DNA of 64,000 nucleotides from Saccharothrix sp. ALI-22-I (GCF_001984175.1 NZ_MTQP01000044.1:39767-103766), one strand, 5' to 3'; counted from the first letter of the stretch, positions 47,300-57,584 are shown. Numbers and translations: made by a program. Notes: a model not told the origin generated them from the sequence alone.

Positions 47300-50200
47300 A
47301 TGCGGATCACCAGCGTCCAGGACACCGACCTGTTCGTCGGGTCGACCTCGGCACCCCGCCAACTGGTCCGGGTGGGTATCGCTGGGCCGAGGTCGGGACC
47401 GGCGCGGGTCCGCGTCGTCGGCCCGATGGTGCGCACGCCCGAGCCCGCCGCTGTGGCGGCCGGTGCGGACGAGATCGTCGTCGAGGTCGGCGTGACCTTC
47501 GCCGCGCCGACGAGTGAAGGCGTCCCGTACCCGGCGACCGTGCTCGTGGAGCCGGCCGCCGGTGGCACGGCGGCAGCTCATGACACGACGGTCACCGTCG
47601 CGGAGACGGGGTGGACCATGTGGATGATCTCGCACTTCCACTACGACCCCGTGTGGTGGAACACCCAGGCCGGTTTCACCGAGACCTGGCTGGACCTGCC
47701 CGGCGCGCAGGAGAAGCGGATGCCGTTCCAGCTCTCCGCGTTCGACCTGGTGCGCGCTCACCTGGACGCCGCACGGCGGGACTCGGACTACCGGTTCGTG
47801 CTCGCCGAGGTGGACTACCTCAAACCCCACTGGGACGCCTTCCCGGAGGACCGGCACGACCTGCGCCGGTTCCTCCGGGACGGGCAGGTCGAGATCGTGG
47901 GCGGGAACTACAACGAGGCCAACACCAACCTCACCCACCCCGAGTCGACCATCCGCAACGCCGTCTACGGCATCGGCTACCAGCGGGACGTGTTGGGCGC
48001 CGAGCCGCGCACCGCCTGGATGCTCGACGTGTTCGGGCACGACCCGGCCTACCCCGGCCTGATGGCCGACGCCGGCCTCGATTCCAGCGCATGGGCACGC
48101 GGGCCGTGGCACCACGTCGGAGCCAAGCGGCACACCGGGGACATCACCCGGATGCAGTTCCCGTCGGAGTTCGAGTGGATCTCGCCGAGCGGCCGCGGAG
48201 TGCTCACCGCCTACATGGCCGACCACTACGTGGCGGGCTGGGACATCGAGCGCAAGGCCACGCTGGAAGAGGCGATGGCCGCGGCCTACCTGCAGTTCAG
48301 CTCGCTGCGCCGGGTCGCGGCCACGCGCAATGTGCTGCTGCCGGTAGGGCACGACCACAACGTCCCGTCCCGGTTCTGCACGGAGATCCACCGGGAGTGG
48401 AACGCGCGTTACGTGTGGCCGCGGTTCGTCGTCGGCCTGCCGCGCGACTTCTTCGCCGCGGTGCGCGGGGACGCCGTCGACCGCTCGGTGGTGTTCAGCC
48501 CGCAGACCAGGGACATGAACCCCGTCTACACCGGCAAGGACGTCTCCTACATCGACACCAAGCAGGCCCAGCGCGCCGCCGAGGTGTCCGTTCTGGACGC
48601 CGAGCGGATGTCCGTCCTGGCCGGGTTGATGGGCGCCCGCTACCCGGCCGAGGCGTTGGACAAGGCGTGGCGCCAGCTCGTCTACGGTGCTCATCACGAC
48701 GCGATCACCGGCACCGAGTCCGACCAGGTCTACCTGGACCTGGTCAACGGGTGGCGGGAAGCGGACGAGCTGGGCCGCGAGGTGCTGGGCGGTGCGGTGG
48801 ACCACCTGGCCGGGCACATCGACACCGCGGGCGCGGGCGTTGCCGTGATCGCCGTCAACACCCTGGCCTTCACGCGGGACGCGGTCACTTCGGTGACCGT
48901 CCGCCACCCCGTTCCGGGTCACCGCGGTGCCCGCGTCGAAGACCCGGACGGCCTCCCGGTCCCGGCCGTGACCGAGGCCGTGGTCTGGCACCCGGACGGC
49001 ACCCTGGCTTCGCTCACGCTGAGCTTCCTGGCCCGTCAGGTACCCGCGACCGGCTACCGCGTGTACCGCGTGGTGGACGCCGACACGATCCCGCCCTCGT
49101 GGACCGAGCGACCAGGCCTTGCGATCTCGAACGAGTCCTTCGCGGTCGAGGCCGATCCCGCCCGGGGCGGGGCGTTGTCGACCGTGTACGACCGGCGGGC
49201 CGGACGCGCGCTGGTGCGGCACGGCGGCCTGGCGGGTGAACTGGTGGTGCAGGACGAACACCCCGTGCACCCGGTGTGGGGCGAAGGCCCGTGGCACCTG
49301 CTACCCACCGGCCCCGGTCAGGGCGTCGGCTCGGCCTCCGCCGAGGTGCGCGTCGAGACGAGTCCGATCGGCGAACGCATCGTCAGCCGAACGGCCCTCG
49401 GTGACCTGCGGATCACCCAGCAGACCACGCTGTGGCACGGGCTGCCCAGGGTCGACATCCGAGCCTTCGTGGACGGTTCAATCGGGCAGGACCGGCTGTT
49501 GCGCGCGAGGTTCGCGTTCGACGTCCCCGGTGCACTGCCCGTGGCCGAGGTCGGCTTCGCCGCCGTTGGCCGGTCGTTCGGCTTCCCGGACGTCGACGCC
49601 GCCGAAAACCTGTGGACGCTGGACAGCCCGGCGCACACGTGGGCCGGCTTGTCGAGCATGGTCCGGTTGCGGTTGCGGCACTCCGACGGCCAGGTCCAGC
49701 AGCACGCCATCGGCGTGGCCGAGCTGGTCACGGCGGAGGACGGTCGTGCCGTGATGGCCGCACTGGTCGCCAAGGGGGTCACCGCCACGTGCACGCCTCA
49801 GCGGGGACCGAGGTACGGCGCTCTCGACGCCGATTCGAACCTGCCCGATGTGCGCATCGTGCTGGGTGACAACGACTTCGCCGCCGACGTGCTGGACAGC
49901 GCCGACGCCGGCTACCGGGAGGCGTTGGCCGCCAACGGCCGGGTGTTCGTGCCCGCCGCACGCACCCGACTCGAACAGTGGGTGCCGGACGCGGACCTCC
50001 GCGGGCCGCGTGATCTGCCGGTGCTGATCGTCACCGACGTCGACGACCTGATCGACGACCTGGGCGACGCGTGCGTCGAAGTGGACGTGCCCGCCGGGCT
50101 GGCAGGCACGTCGGAACCCCTCGTGGACTACTCGGTGGCCGTGGTCAACCGGGGCACACCCGGGTTCGTCGTGGCACCGGACGGCACGCTGCACGTGTCC

Positions 50201-51460
50201 CTGATGCGGTCGTGCAGCGGTTGGCCGTCGGGTGTGTGGATCGAGGGAGAGCGCCGGACCGCGCCGGACGGGTCCAGTTTCGGCTGGCAGCACTGGTCGC
50301 ACACGTTCGAGCTGAGCCTGGTCGCCGGGACCGGGGACTGGCGGCGGTCCGGCTTCGCCCGGTCCGGGCAGGACGTCAACCACCCGATCCGGACGCGCCA
50401 GGTCAGCTCAAGTCCCGGCCCTCTGCCGCGCGAACTCGGCCTGATGTCGGTATCACCGCCTGACGTGCTGCTCACCGCCGCCAAGGCCGCCGGCAACCCC
50501 CTCGCCTCCGGCGCTCCGGCGGACACCGGATCGGACATCACCGTCCGGCTGTACGAGACCACCGGAACGCCGGTGACCGCGTCCGTCTCCCTGTACGGCG
50601 GACTGGTGGCAGCTCATCGTGCAGACCTGTTGGAGGAACGCAACCTCTCGCCACTGACTGTCCAATCCGGACAAATCAGTGTGGACTTGACGGCCGCCGA
50701 CGTCGCCACGCTCCACCTCGTACCCGCCGGCGCGCGGCCTCCCACCGGAGTCGAACTGGCCCGGTCCACCGAGCCGGTGCAACCGGTCTACACCCGCTAC
50801 TGGCGGCACAACGCAGGCCCCGCGCCGATCGGCAACCTGCCGCTCAGCGTGCACGTGAACCCTTCCCGCCTCCAGCTCCAGCCCGGTGCCGCCGGTCAGG
50901 TCCGGATCACCGTCAGTTGCTCGGGCCGACCGGCTTCGGGGCGCGTCGAGTTCGCCGACCGGGAGCCGTTGTCCTACGGCCTCGCGGCCGGTGAGTTCGC
51001 CGAGTTCACGGTCCCGGTGGTGGCACCGGAGACGGTGGGTCGTCACCTGCTCGCCGCCCGCGTCCGGGATCACCTCGGCCAGGTCCTGGAGGACACGACC
51101 GAGATCGTCGTCGGTTCTCCGGCCGAGGTGGACTTGGTGGACGTGCGCCTCGATGCTGACGTTCTCGAACTCGTCCCCGGCGGCCGGAGCTCGTTGCCCG
51201 TGTCGTTGGCGAACCGTGCGCAGAGCGACGTTCGCGGCGAGGTCACCGTGATCAGCCCTTACGGCACATGGGGCGACGAGATGAGCATCGGCCCGAGGGC
51301 ACAGGCGTTCGAGATCCCGCCCAACGGCAAGATCACCGTGCCGGTCCTGGCCACGGCCGCCGGCACGGCTCGCCCCGGTTCTCACTGGTGGGCCCTCGTC
51401 CGAGTCGCCGCCCACGGTCGTCTGCACTACACGCCCGCCGTCCGCGTCACCGTGCGATGA
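47300..51460 (+). CDS. Cytoplasmic GH38 alpha-mannosidase, long form
   Basis: 1386 residues, no signal peptide. After a beta-rich N-terminal region of about 105 residues the GH38 catalytic domain begins at SHFHYDPVWWNTQAGFTETW (zinc His and Asp, about residue 111), with the nucleophile Asp in AWMLDVFGHDPAYPGL (about 240) and the zinc His in VYGAHHDAITGTESDQVYLD (about 464). A long beta-domain follows, then two NEW3/Ig-like modules near the C-terminus (LQLQPGAAGQVRITVS, LELVPGGRSSLPVSLANRAQ). It should hydrolyse imported alpha-mannosides and is the functional partner of the secreted GH92 enzyme. It starts three bases after the binding-protein stop without its own clear ribosome site, so translation is coupled. 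It is longer than the roughly 1000 residues common for bacterial GH38 enzymes. Confidence 0.92.
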   Translation: MRITSVQDTDLFVGSTSAPRQLVRVGIAGPRSGPARVRVVGPMVRTPEPAAVAAGADEIVVEVGVTFAAPTSEGVPYPATVLVEPAAGGTAAAHDTTVTVAETGWTMWMISHFHYDPVWWNTQAGFTETWLDLPGAQEKRMPFQLSAFDLVRAHLDAARRDSDYRFVLAEVDYLKPHWDAFPEDRHDLRRFLRDGQVEIVGGNYNEANTNLTHPESTIRNAVYGIGYQRDVLGAEPRTAWMLDVFGHDPAYPGLMADAGLDSSAWARGPWHHVGAKRHTGDITRMQFPSEFEWISPSGRGVLTAYMADHYVAGWDIERKATLEEAMAAAYLQFSSLRRVAATRNVLLPVGHDHNVPSRFCTEIHREWNARYVWPRFVVGLPRDFFAAVRGDAVDRSVVFSPQTRDMNPVYTGKDVSYIDTKQAQRAAEVSVLDAERMSVLAGLMGARYPAEALDKAWRQLVYGAHHDAITGTESDQVYLDLVNGWREADELGREVLGGAVDHLAGHIDTAGAGVAVIAVNTLAFTRDAVTSVTVRHPVPGHRGARVEDPDGLPVPAVTEAVVWHPDGTLASLTLSFLARQVPATGYRVYRVVDADTIPPSWTERPGLAISNESFAVEADPARGGALSTVYDRRAGRALVRHGGLAGELVVQDEHPVHPVWGEGPWHLLPTGPGQGVGSASAEVRVETSPIGERIVSRTALGDLRITQQTTLWHGLPRVDIRAFVDGSIGQDRLLRARFAFDVPGALPVAEVGFAAVGRSFGFPDVDAAENLWTLDSPAHTWAGLSSMVRLRLRHSDGQVQQHAIGVAELVTAEDGRAVMAALVAKGVTATCTPQRGPRYGALDADSNLPDVRIVLGDNDFAADVLDSADAGYREALAANGRVFVPAARTRLEQWVPDADLRGPRDLPVLIVTDVDDLIDDLGDACVEVDVPAGLAGTSEPLVDYSVAVVNRGTPGFVVAPDGTLHVSLMRSCSGWPSGVWIEGERRTAPDGSSFGWQHWSHTFELSLVAGTGDWRRSGFARSGQDVNHPIRTRQVSSSPGPLPRELGLMSVSPPDVLLTAAKAAGNPLASGAPADTGSDITVRLYETTGTPVTASVSLYGGLVAAHRADLLEERNLSPLTVQSGQISVDLTAADVATLHLVPAGARPPTGVELARSTEPVQPVYTRYWRHNAGPAPIGNLPLSVHVNPSRLQLQPGAAGQVRITVSCSGRPASGRVEFADREPLSYGLAAGEFAEFTVPVVAPETVGRHLLAARVRDHLGQVLEDTTEIVVGSPAEVDLVDVRLDADVLELVPGGRSSLPVSLANRAQSDVRGEVTVISPYGTWGDEMSIGPRAQAFEIPPNGKITVPVLATAAGTARPGSHWWALVRVAAHGRLHYTPAVRVTVR

Positions 51461-51523
51461 CGCCGGGCGTTCGTGCCGGCGCGGTCGTCTCGACCGGCTG
51501 GCGCGGAAACGCCTGCTGTCGGT

Positions 51524-51557
51524 GGTGGCGAACGTTCGGCGGTGGCGAACGTTCGGC
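51524..51557. repeat. Tandem 17-base repeat, each with a CGAACGTTCG palindrome
   Basis: GGTGGCGAACGTTCGGC occurs twice head to tail. The two palindromes are 17 bases apart, centre to centre. It lies 64 bases after the GH38 stop and about 220 bases before the HEAT-repeat gene. It could be a paired regulator site or a small repeat element. Confidence 0.65.
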
Positions 51558-51779
51558 GTTGCCGACCTCCAGGCGCCGACGGCCGCCGTAGTGGTAGGTC
51601 TCGCCTGGCGTGAGAAGCAGGCGAGCAGAAACGCGTCCGCGACCAGCACGGGAGCCATGACGCGACCCGTCGTGTCCTCGACGCCGCCTGCTCGTGCTGC
51701 CGGAGACCTTCGCCGTGGGATTCCTCGCCCATGGTGATTCGCCGCATTTGTGGTCTCTCGGCATCGGTAGTCTCGCCCG

Positions 51780-53846
51780 GTGGTCCTCTTCACCGGGTTG
51801 GATGACATCGACTGGAGCGCGCTGGAGCACGCCTACGGGCCTGCGACCGAGGTGCCGGACCTGTTGCGGGGATTGGTGTCCGACGATCCGGCGGTCCGGG
51901 AGTGGGCGTTGGACGGCATGCACGGCGCCGTGCACCACCAGGAGTCCGTCTACGACAGCACCGTCGCCGCGATCCCGTTCCTGCTGGAGTTGGTGGGACA
52001 CGCCGGACTGCCGGGGCGGGCCGACGTCGTGGAGTTGCTGGCGAGCATCGGAGATTTCGACGAGGAGGACGCGGAAGACGAGGCGCACGAGTTCGGGGAC
52101 GTCGAGCGGCAGGCGGTCGAGGCGGTCACGGCGGCGTTTCCGCTGTTCCTGAACGTGCTGGGCGATCCGGACCCGGCGGTGCGGCGGGCGACGTGCGGGG
52201 CGTTGCTGGTGTGCCGCGCGGAGGCCGCACGCGTGGTTGACGCACTGAGCGAGCGGCTGCTGGTCGAGACCGACGCCGATGTGCAGACGGCGATCGTGAA
52301 GGCGTTCGGAACGCTCGGCGTGCGTGCCTCCTCGGGGCGGTTGTCCGAGCGGTACCTGGCCGCGCGGCTCACCGATCTGGTCGCCGACCACCCGGATTCG
52401 ACGGTGCGGGTCGCCGCGCTCACCGAACTGGCCCGCTGCGCCCCGGACGCGCTTCCGAGTGACCTGGTCACCGTCGCGCTGGACGTACTCACCAAGGTCT
52501 ACGTCGAGGGCACCCCCGGTCCGGAAGCCGCCGGCTTCTCCACTCCCACACTGCTCGGCGCCCTCCGGGAACGGGCCGAGCAGCAGGCGGCCGGTCGGCG
52601 CGCGCCCAAGGCGTTCCCGCTGCTGGCCGGGCTGAGTCGGGCGCTCGACGACCGGGTCGAGGACCGGACCACGCTGCTCGTCCGGCTGCTGGAGGCCGCG
52701 GACTGGGAACAGCGGCTCGACGCCGTCGGCGTCGCGCGCACGTTGGTCGAGAACTGGCGCGGCGACCACCGCGACTTGGTCCGGCTCATCGGGGACCAAC
52801 TCCTCGCCCCGGAACCACGCCTGCCCTCGGCCGCCGCCACCGCGCTGCAACACCTCCACGGCGTGGCCGAGCCCGCCGCCGACGCACTCGCCCGCAGCAT
52901 CGACGCCGCGCCACGGGAGGCCGCGCACACGAGCGAGGACGGACCACCGGCGTGGATCACGTTGTGGCCGTCCAGCCTGCCCAGCACCGGGCCGACTCTG
53001 CGCGCCTTGGCCGCTTTGGGTGACCCGAGGGCGTTGGCGCCGGTGCGGTGGGCGCTCGAACGCCCGGAACCGCCGTCCGACATCGGTCACGTCGTCCGCG
53101 CGCTCGGACCGTCGGCGGCCGAGTTCGTGCCGCTGATCCGCACGCGGCTGCGTGACCTGCCCGTCCCGGAGGGGCACGACTCCCGCCGCAGCGGGCTGAT
53201 CACGGCACTCGGTGGTCTGGGCAAGGCGGCGGTCCCGGCCGTGCCGGACATCGTGGAGCGCCTGCCGGACTTCAGCGCCCTGCACGCGCTCGGCGCGCTC
53301 GGACCCCATGCCGCCGAGGCCGCCCCGGCGCTGCGCGCTCTTCTCGACCACGACGAATCGTCGGTGGCCATTCCCGCGGCGATGGCGTTGTGGCGAGTGG
53401 AAGGCGACGCGGACCGTGTGCTGTCCGTGCTGCTGCGCCACATCGACGACCGTGTCGAGGCCGTGGAGGCGATCGCCGAACTGGGCCAGGCAGCCGCCGC
53501 ACACGTCCCCGCGCTGCGCGCGTTGTTGCACAAGCCGGACCCGAACGGTTGGCTGCGCCTGCACGTGGCGGAGGCGTTGTGGCGGGCGACCGGCGACGCC
53601 GACGCCGCGCTCCCGTTGTTGACGTCGGCGTGGGCGGACAACGTCTACGTCCGCCCGCCCGCCGCACGCTGCCTGGCCGACATGGGCCCGGCGGCCGAGC
53701 CGGCCGCACCGTTGTTGCGCGAGGAGTTGGCGCGACGCCGGCGGCACGGGTCGCAGGACGACAGGTGGAGCAGCGACCTGGTGCGTGCCGACGAAGAGCT
53801 GGTGCGCGTGTGCAAGGACGCCCTGGCCGCGATCGGTACCCGGTAA
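51780..53846 (+). CDS. HEAT-repeat protein of unknown function
   Basis: 688 residues built from many helical repeats, such as PDLLRGLVSDDPAVREWALD, PLFLNVLGDPDPAVRRATCG, VPLIRTRLRDLPVPEG and VPALRALLHKPDPNGWLRLH. Each repeat has the D-P-A-V-R turn of HEAT repeats. There is no signal peptide, membrane segment or enzyme motif, so a cytoplasmic scaffold or binding role is likely. Start GTG at 51780. An acidic loop EEDAEDEAHEFGD lies near residue 100. Single gene, 97 bases before the propeller protein on the same strand; no functional link between them is visible. Confidence 0.85.
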   Translation: MVLFTGLDDIDWSALEHAYGPATEVPDLLRGLVSDDPAVREWALDGMHGAVHHQESVYDSTVAAIPFLLELVGHAGLPGRADVVELLASIGDFDEEDAEDEAHEFGDVERQAVEAVTAAFPLFLNVLGDPDPAVRRATCGALLVCRAEAARVVDALSERLLVETDADVQTAIVKAFGTLGVRASSGRLSERYLAARLTDLVADHPDSTVRVAALTELARCAPDALPSDLVTVALDVLTKVYVEGTPGPEAAGFSTPTLLGALRERAEQQAAGRRAPKAFPLLAGLSRALDDRVEDRTTLLVRLLEAADWEQRLDAVGVARTLVENWRGDHRDLVRLIGDQLLAPEPRLPSAAATALQHLHGVAEPAADALARSIDAAPREAAHTSEDGPPAWITLWPSSLPSTGPTLRALAALGDPRALAPVRWALERPEPPSDIGHVVRALGPSAAEFVPLIRTRLRDLPVPEGHDSRRSGLITALGGLGKAAVPAVPDIVERLPDFSALHALGALGPHAAEAAPALRALLDHDESSVAIPAAMALWRVEGDADRVLSVLLRHIDDRVEAVEAIAELGQAAAAHVPALRALLHKPDPNGWLRLHVAEALWRATGDADAALPLLTSAWADNVYVRPPAARCLADMGPAAEPAAPLLREELARRRRHGSQDDRWSSDLVRADEELVRVCKDALAAIGTR

Positions 53847-53943
53847 CACCCGGACACCACGAGTCGTGCACCCGCCGGCCGGGAACCGTGGCCGGAAGCG
53901 ACCGGCTCCTCATTGGTTACGTGGCACGGGGTATGGGGAACGG

Positions 53944-55497
53944 GTGGGGTTGTGGTCGCGTCGTAGTGCCGTGTTGCGGTACATGGTCCTCGCGGGTGCC
54001 GGGTGCGCCTTGGTGTCGTTGTTCGTGCCGCGTGAGCGCGCTCGGGTTGAGGTGATCGACTACCCGTACCTGCTGTTCGTCGTCGCCGTCGGGGTGGCCG
54101 CGTACCTGGTGATCTCCGGGCGGCGGTGGGTGGGTGTCGCGCTGGCGGGCGTGGTGTTCGTGCTCGCGGCGGTGGCGGTCGGGGTCGACGTCGCACACGG
54201 GCTGCCCGAGGCGGACTTGCCGCTGCTGGCCGTCGGGGCGTTGGCGGTCGCGTTCGGTGGGCTCTCGGCCGGATCGTGGCGGGTGCGTCCGCTCGGCGTG
54301 CTGGGTGTGGCCGCCGTGGTCGGTGCGGCGGTCGTCGCGCCGGATGCGGTCGAGGCCGCGGCCGTGCGGTCGGAGGTGCGCGGGGCGTGGGCCGAGCCGC
54401 CGCGTCCGGTCGTGGAGCTGGCCGCCACGAAGCGGTGGGAGTGGCAGTCCCCGGCACGGGTCGTGGGCCTTGCGGCGGCCGGGCACGGGGTTGCCGTCGG
54501 CACGGAGGACGGCGCGGTCGTCGGGCTCGACGGGACGGACGGTCGGCCGCAGTGGCGTTACGCGAGGTCGGGCGCGTTGCTGCTGTCGGTGTCCGCGTCA
54601 CCGGACCGGCGGTCGGTGCTGGCGTTGTTCGACCGCGACCAGCAGCCACCGCGGCGCCTGCTGGTCGGGCTGGACGCCGACACCGGGACGCTGCGGTTCG
54701 AGCGGGCGATGGAGGGACGTGAGCTGGGCAAGAACCTGTTCGTGGGTGCCACCGCGGTGGTGACCGCGGACAGCGGCGGCGTCTCGGCCGATGACCAGGC
54801 GACCGGTGAGGAGCGCTGGCGTTGGTGGCAACCCGACGGGTGCCTGGCAGACGTGGCCGGCACGGGTCCGGCCGGGGTGAGCGTGGCGGTGTGGTGCGAG
54901 GACCGGCTCGCCGTGCTCGGGTTGGCCGAGGACACCGGGCGCGAGTTGTGGCGGCACACCGTCACCTTCGAGCCCGAGCGGCGGGCGAACCGCCAGGTGG
55001 AAGTGGTGACGACCACCGACGGCTCGGTGGCGCACGTGCGGATGTACGGCGACGAGTTGCCGCCGGACGCCCTGACCGACGCGCTGGTGGACGTCGCGTC
55101 CGGGCGCGTGACCCGGTTGGTCGACCCGCCGGCGGCGGTGGAGGTCGGGTACGGCCCGGCGCCGGTGCTGCGCGACCGCGAACGTGACGCGCCGGTGCAC
55201 GCCGTCGATCCGGCCACCGGGCGAGCCGTGCCGCTCGACGAGGCGAACTGTCCGCTGACCCGTGCCGCCGTCACGACCGCCACCCGGTTCGTGCGGTTGT
55301 GCTCGACGCCCAAGGGCGAACTCTCCGTTTCCGCGCAGGGCTTGGACGGCAGCGCTCCCGTCACCGCGGCGCTTGCGCCGATCGACGGGTTGACCTTCGG
55401 GCTCAACGCGTACTTCGTGCCCGCGCCGGGTGCGTTGGTGATCGGTGCGCCGGGCAGCCGTGACCGGCCGGGGCTGGTCGTCGGCTTCGCGCCGTGA
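53944..55497 (+). CDS. Membrane-anchored PQQ-like beta-propeller protein
   Basis: About 517 residues. The first 140 hold four or five membrane segments: VLRYMVLAGAGCALVSLFV, YLLFVVAVGVAAYLVISG, VALAGVVFVLAAVAVGV, LAVGALAVAFGG and PLGVLGVAAVVGAAVVAP. The remainder is a propeller with PQQ-like blades (GVAVGTEDGAVVGLDGTDGR, DTGRELWRHTVTFEP, AVDPATGRAVPLDE). It probably sits outside the membrane and binds a ligand or partner; there is no kinase domain and no clear catalytic residue. The GTG at 53944 was chosen for the preceding GGGGAA; TTG and ATG codons at 53950 and 53983 are alternatives. Confidence 0.75.
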   Translation: MGLWSRRSAVLRYMVLAGAGCALVSLFVPRERARVEVIDYPYLLFVVAVGVAAYLVISGRRWVGVALAGVVFVLAAVAVGVDVAHGLPEADLPLLAVGALAVAFGGLSAGSWRVRPLGVLGVAAVVGAAVVAPDAVEAAAVRSEVRGAWAEPPRPVVELAATKRWEWQSPARVVGLAAAGHGVAVGTEDGAVVGLDGTDGRPQWRYARSGALLLSVSASPDRRSVLALFDRDQQPPRRLLVGLDADTGTLRFERAMEGRELGKNLFVGATAVVTADSGGVSADDQATGEERWRWWQPDGCLADVAGTGPAGVSVAVWCEDRLAVLGLAEDTGRELWRHTVTFEPERRANRQVEVVTTTDGSVAHVRMYGDELPPDALTDALVDVASGRVTRLVDPPAAVEVGYGPAPVLRDRERDAPVHAVDPATGRAVPLDEANCPLTRAAVTTATRFVRLCSTPKGELSVSAQGLDGSAPVTAALAPIDGLTFGLNAYFVPAPGALVIGAPGSRDRPGLVVGFAP

Positions 55498-56138
55498 CGG
55501 TCCAGAGGCGAGGCGACTGACCGGCTCCTGATCGTCAACCAGCGGGTGAGGCCCAGGTCGTTGACCAGTCGGTCCTGCAGCAGCCATTTCGCCTGGTCGG
55601 CCAAGCCGTTCAGTCTTTCCTCGGCGTTGCTCAGGGCGGTGAGGCGGTAGTCGGTGAACGGGGATTTGCCGTCATCGCCGCTCGATCCGCGTCGGGTGTG
55701 CCAGTTCGGTCGCGTCGCGCAGCGCGGCCTTCATCCGCTGCGCGCCCTCGGGGCCGTCGTTGAACTCGGGGGTGAGGCTTGCGGGGTCGGCCGTGGGCGG
55801 GGCACCGCCGGGGGTGGCGGCCGCGATCTCGTAGCCGGCACTGCTGTGGTCCGTCGGCGGGTGGACAGCCGTGACGATCGCCGGCGCCGGCCTGAGCTGC
55901 CTCGCGCTCGTGGTGTGGGCGATCGGACGTCGTGGCCCGCTCGTGGTCGCCACGTCACCCGCTCCTACCCGACGTGGAGACTAGTACCTTCCAGGTATCA
56001 AGCGTTTGACGCGCCTCACCGATCCCGGCGGTTTCGTCCAGGTCGGCGACGGGCCCTGGCGCAGGTGGGGCTTGCCCTACCAGCCGGCGTGGGGCTCACC
56101 GGATGGGCACCGTGCGCGGGGTTGGGAATCCTGACGTC
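55498..56138. other. Intergenic region with decayed coding fragments
   Basis: On the minus strand bases about 55510-55690 read GKSPFTDYRLTALSNAEERL, NGLADQAKWLLQDRLVNDLG and LTRWLTIRSR without a proper start, which looks like the inside of a lost gene. A separate minus-strand frame of 93 codons (55672-55953) has GC-rich third positions but no recognisable domain. On the plus strand a short piece (55850-55960) reads like a membrane helix, AVTIAGAGLSCLALVVWAIG. I would treat all three as remnants. Confidence 0.3.
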
Positions 56139-57584
56139 ATGCGAAGAACTCTCGGTGCGATGACGCTGGTGATGGTACTGACCGGACTCGTGACGCCGGT
56201 GGCGGCGGCCACCGAGTCCACTGTGGAATGGAGGTCGTGCCCGGCCGCGGCGGGGCCGCTGGACCCGCGGCAGGAGTGTGCGACCGTGTGGGTGCCGCTG
56301 GACTACCGAAAGCCCGGCGGGGAGTGGATCTCGCTCGCCGTGTCGCGTATCCGTACCGCCCGGCCGGAGTTGCGCCGTGGGGTGCTGCTGTTGATCCCGG
56401 GCGGCCCCGGCGGTTCTGGTCTGGCCCGGCCGAGCACGCACGGCTCGCGGCTGCCGCAGGAGGTGCTCGATCGGTACGACCTCGTCGGGTTCGACCCGCG
56501 TGGGGTCGGGCACAGCACGCCGGTCTCGTGCGATCTGGAGCCGCGTGACATCGAGCCGACGGCGTTCCTGCCGTGGCCGGGGCCCGGGGGTGACATCTCC
56601 GGCACCGTCGGGCGGGCCAATCGGGTCGCGGAGGCGTGTGCCCGCAACGGTGGTCCGGTGATCAGGACCATCACCACCCGCAACGAAGCCAGGGACATCG
56701 ACCGGATTCGCCGGGCGCTCGGCGAGTCGCGGTTGTCCGCCTGGGGCACCTCATACGGGACCTACGTGGGCGCGGTGTACGCAACGATGTTCCCCCGGCG
56801 CACCGACCGGATCGTGCTCGACAGCAGCGGCGATCCCGATCCGCGCCGGGTGGCACGTGGCTGGCAGGCCAACTTCGCCGTCGGGGCGGAGGACCGCTTC
56901 CCCGACTTCGCCTCGTGGGCCGCCGCCCGTGACGCGAACTACGGTTTCGGCTCCACGCCTCAGGCCGTGCACGCCACCTACCGGCGTCTGGCCGGGGAAC
57001 TCGACCGGAACGCGCGGCCCGGCCTCACCGGCGCCGTCCTGCGTGCCGTCATGTTCAACTCGCTCTACGCGGACGCCGCGTTCCCGCAGTTGGCCGCGTT
57101 CATGCAGGCAGCGTTGACCGGGGGACCGGTGCCGCCCATCCCGGTACCGCCGGCCGACCAGTTCCGGAACCTCGTCTCCGTGCAGGCCGCCACCGCGTGC
57201 AACGACGTGGCCTGGCCGGGGCCTGAGCACGACTACGCGGGGGACGTCGCGCGCAACCGGGCGGCCTACCCGCTGACCGACGGCATGCCGGTGAACGTTC
57301 AGCCCTGCGCTTTCTGGCCCTACCCACCGGCCGAGCACCCGACCCGGGTGACCGCCCACGGCCCGAAGAACATCCTCATGATCCAGAACCGCCGTGACCC
57401 CGCCACGCCGCTCGCCGGCGCCCTGCGCATGCGCAGCGCACTCGGCGACCGCGCGAGGATCGTCGTCGTCGAGTCCGGCGGCCACAACGCCTACGTGGCC
57501 AACGGCAACGCCTGCGGCGATCAGGTCGTCACCGACTTCCTCACCAACGCCACCAGACCGAGACACGACGTGACCTGTCCCTGA
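56139..57584 (+). CDS. Secreted S33-family alpha/beta-hydrolase peptidase
   Basis: 481 residues. The signal peptide is MRRTLGAMTLVMVLTGLV plus TPVAAA. The hydrolase core shows the oxyanion loop LLIPGGPGGSGLARPSTHG, VGFDPRGVGHSTPVSCDLEP, the nucleophile elbow SAWGTSYGTYVGAVYATMFP with the catalytic Ser, the acid in NRRDPATPLAGALRM and the His in VESGGHNAYV, plus the C-terminal Cys-containing cap typical of tripeptidyl aminopeptidases (SlpD/SlpE-like). It should release short peptides from the N-terminus of extracellular proteins. Start ATG at 56139; an ATG at 56103 is possible but would spoil the signal peptide. Single gene followed by a decayed hydrolase. Confidence 0.88.
   Translation: MRRTLGAMTLVMVLTGLVTPVAAATESTVEWRSCPAAAGPLDPRQECATVWVPLDYRKPGGEWISLAVSRIRTARPELRRGVLLLIPGGPGGSGLARPSTHGSRLPQEVLDRYDLVGFDPRGVGHSTPVSCDLEPRDIEPTAFLPWPGPGGDISGTVGRANRVAEACARNGGPVIRTITTRNEARDIDRIRRALGESRLSAWGTSYGTYVGAVYATMFPRRTDRIVLDSSGDPDPRRVARGWQANFAVGAEDRFPDFASWAAARDANYGFGSTPQAVHATYRRLAGELDRNARPGLTGAVLRAVMFNSLYADAAFPQLAAFMQAALTGGPVPPIPVPPADQFRNLVSVQAATACNDVAWPGPEHDYAGDVARNRAAYPLTDGMPVNVQPCAFWPYPPAEHPTRVTAHGPKNILMIQNRRDPATPLAGALRMRSALGDRARIVVVESGGHNAYVANGNACGDQVVTDFLTNATRPRHDVTCP

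Noticed and set aside
45842..49297. Very long minus-strand open frame (over 1100 codons) opposite the binding-protein and GH38 genes
   Set aside because: It is rich in Arg, His, Gly and Val without domains, while the plus strand carries clear GH38 and transporter proteins. It is a shadow caused by high GC content.
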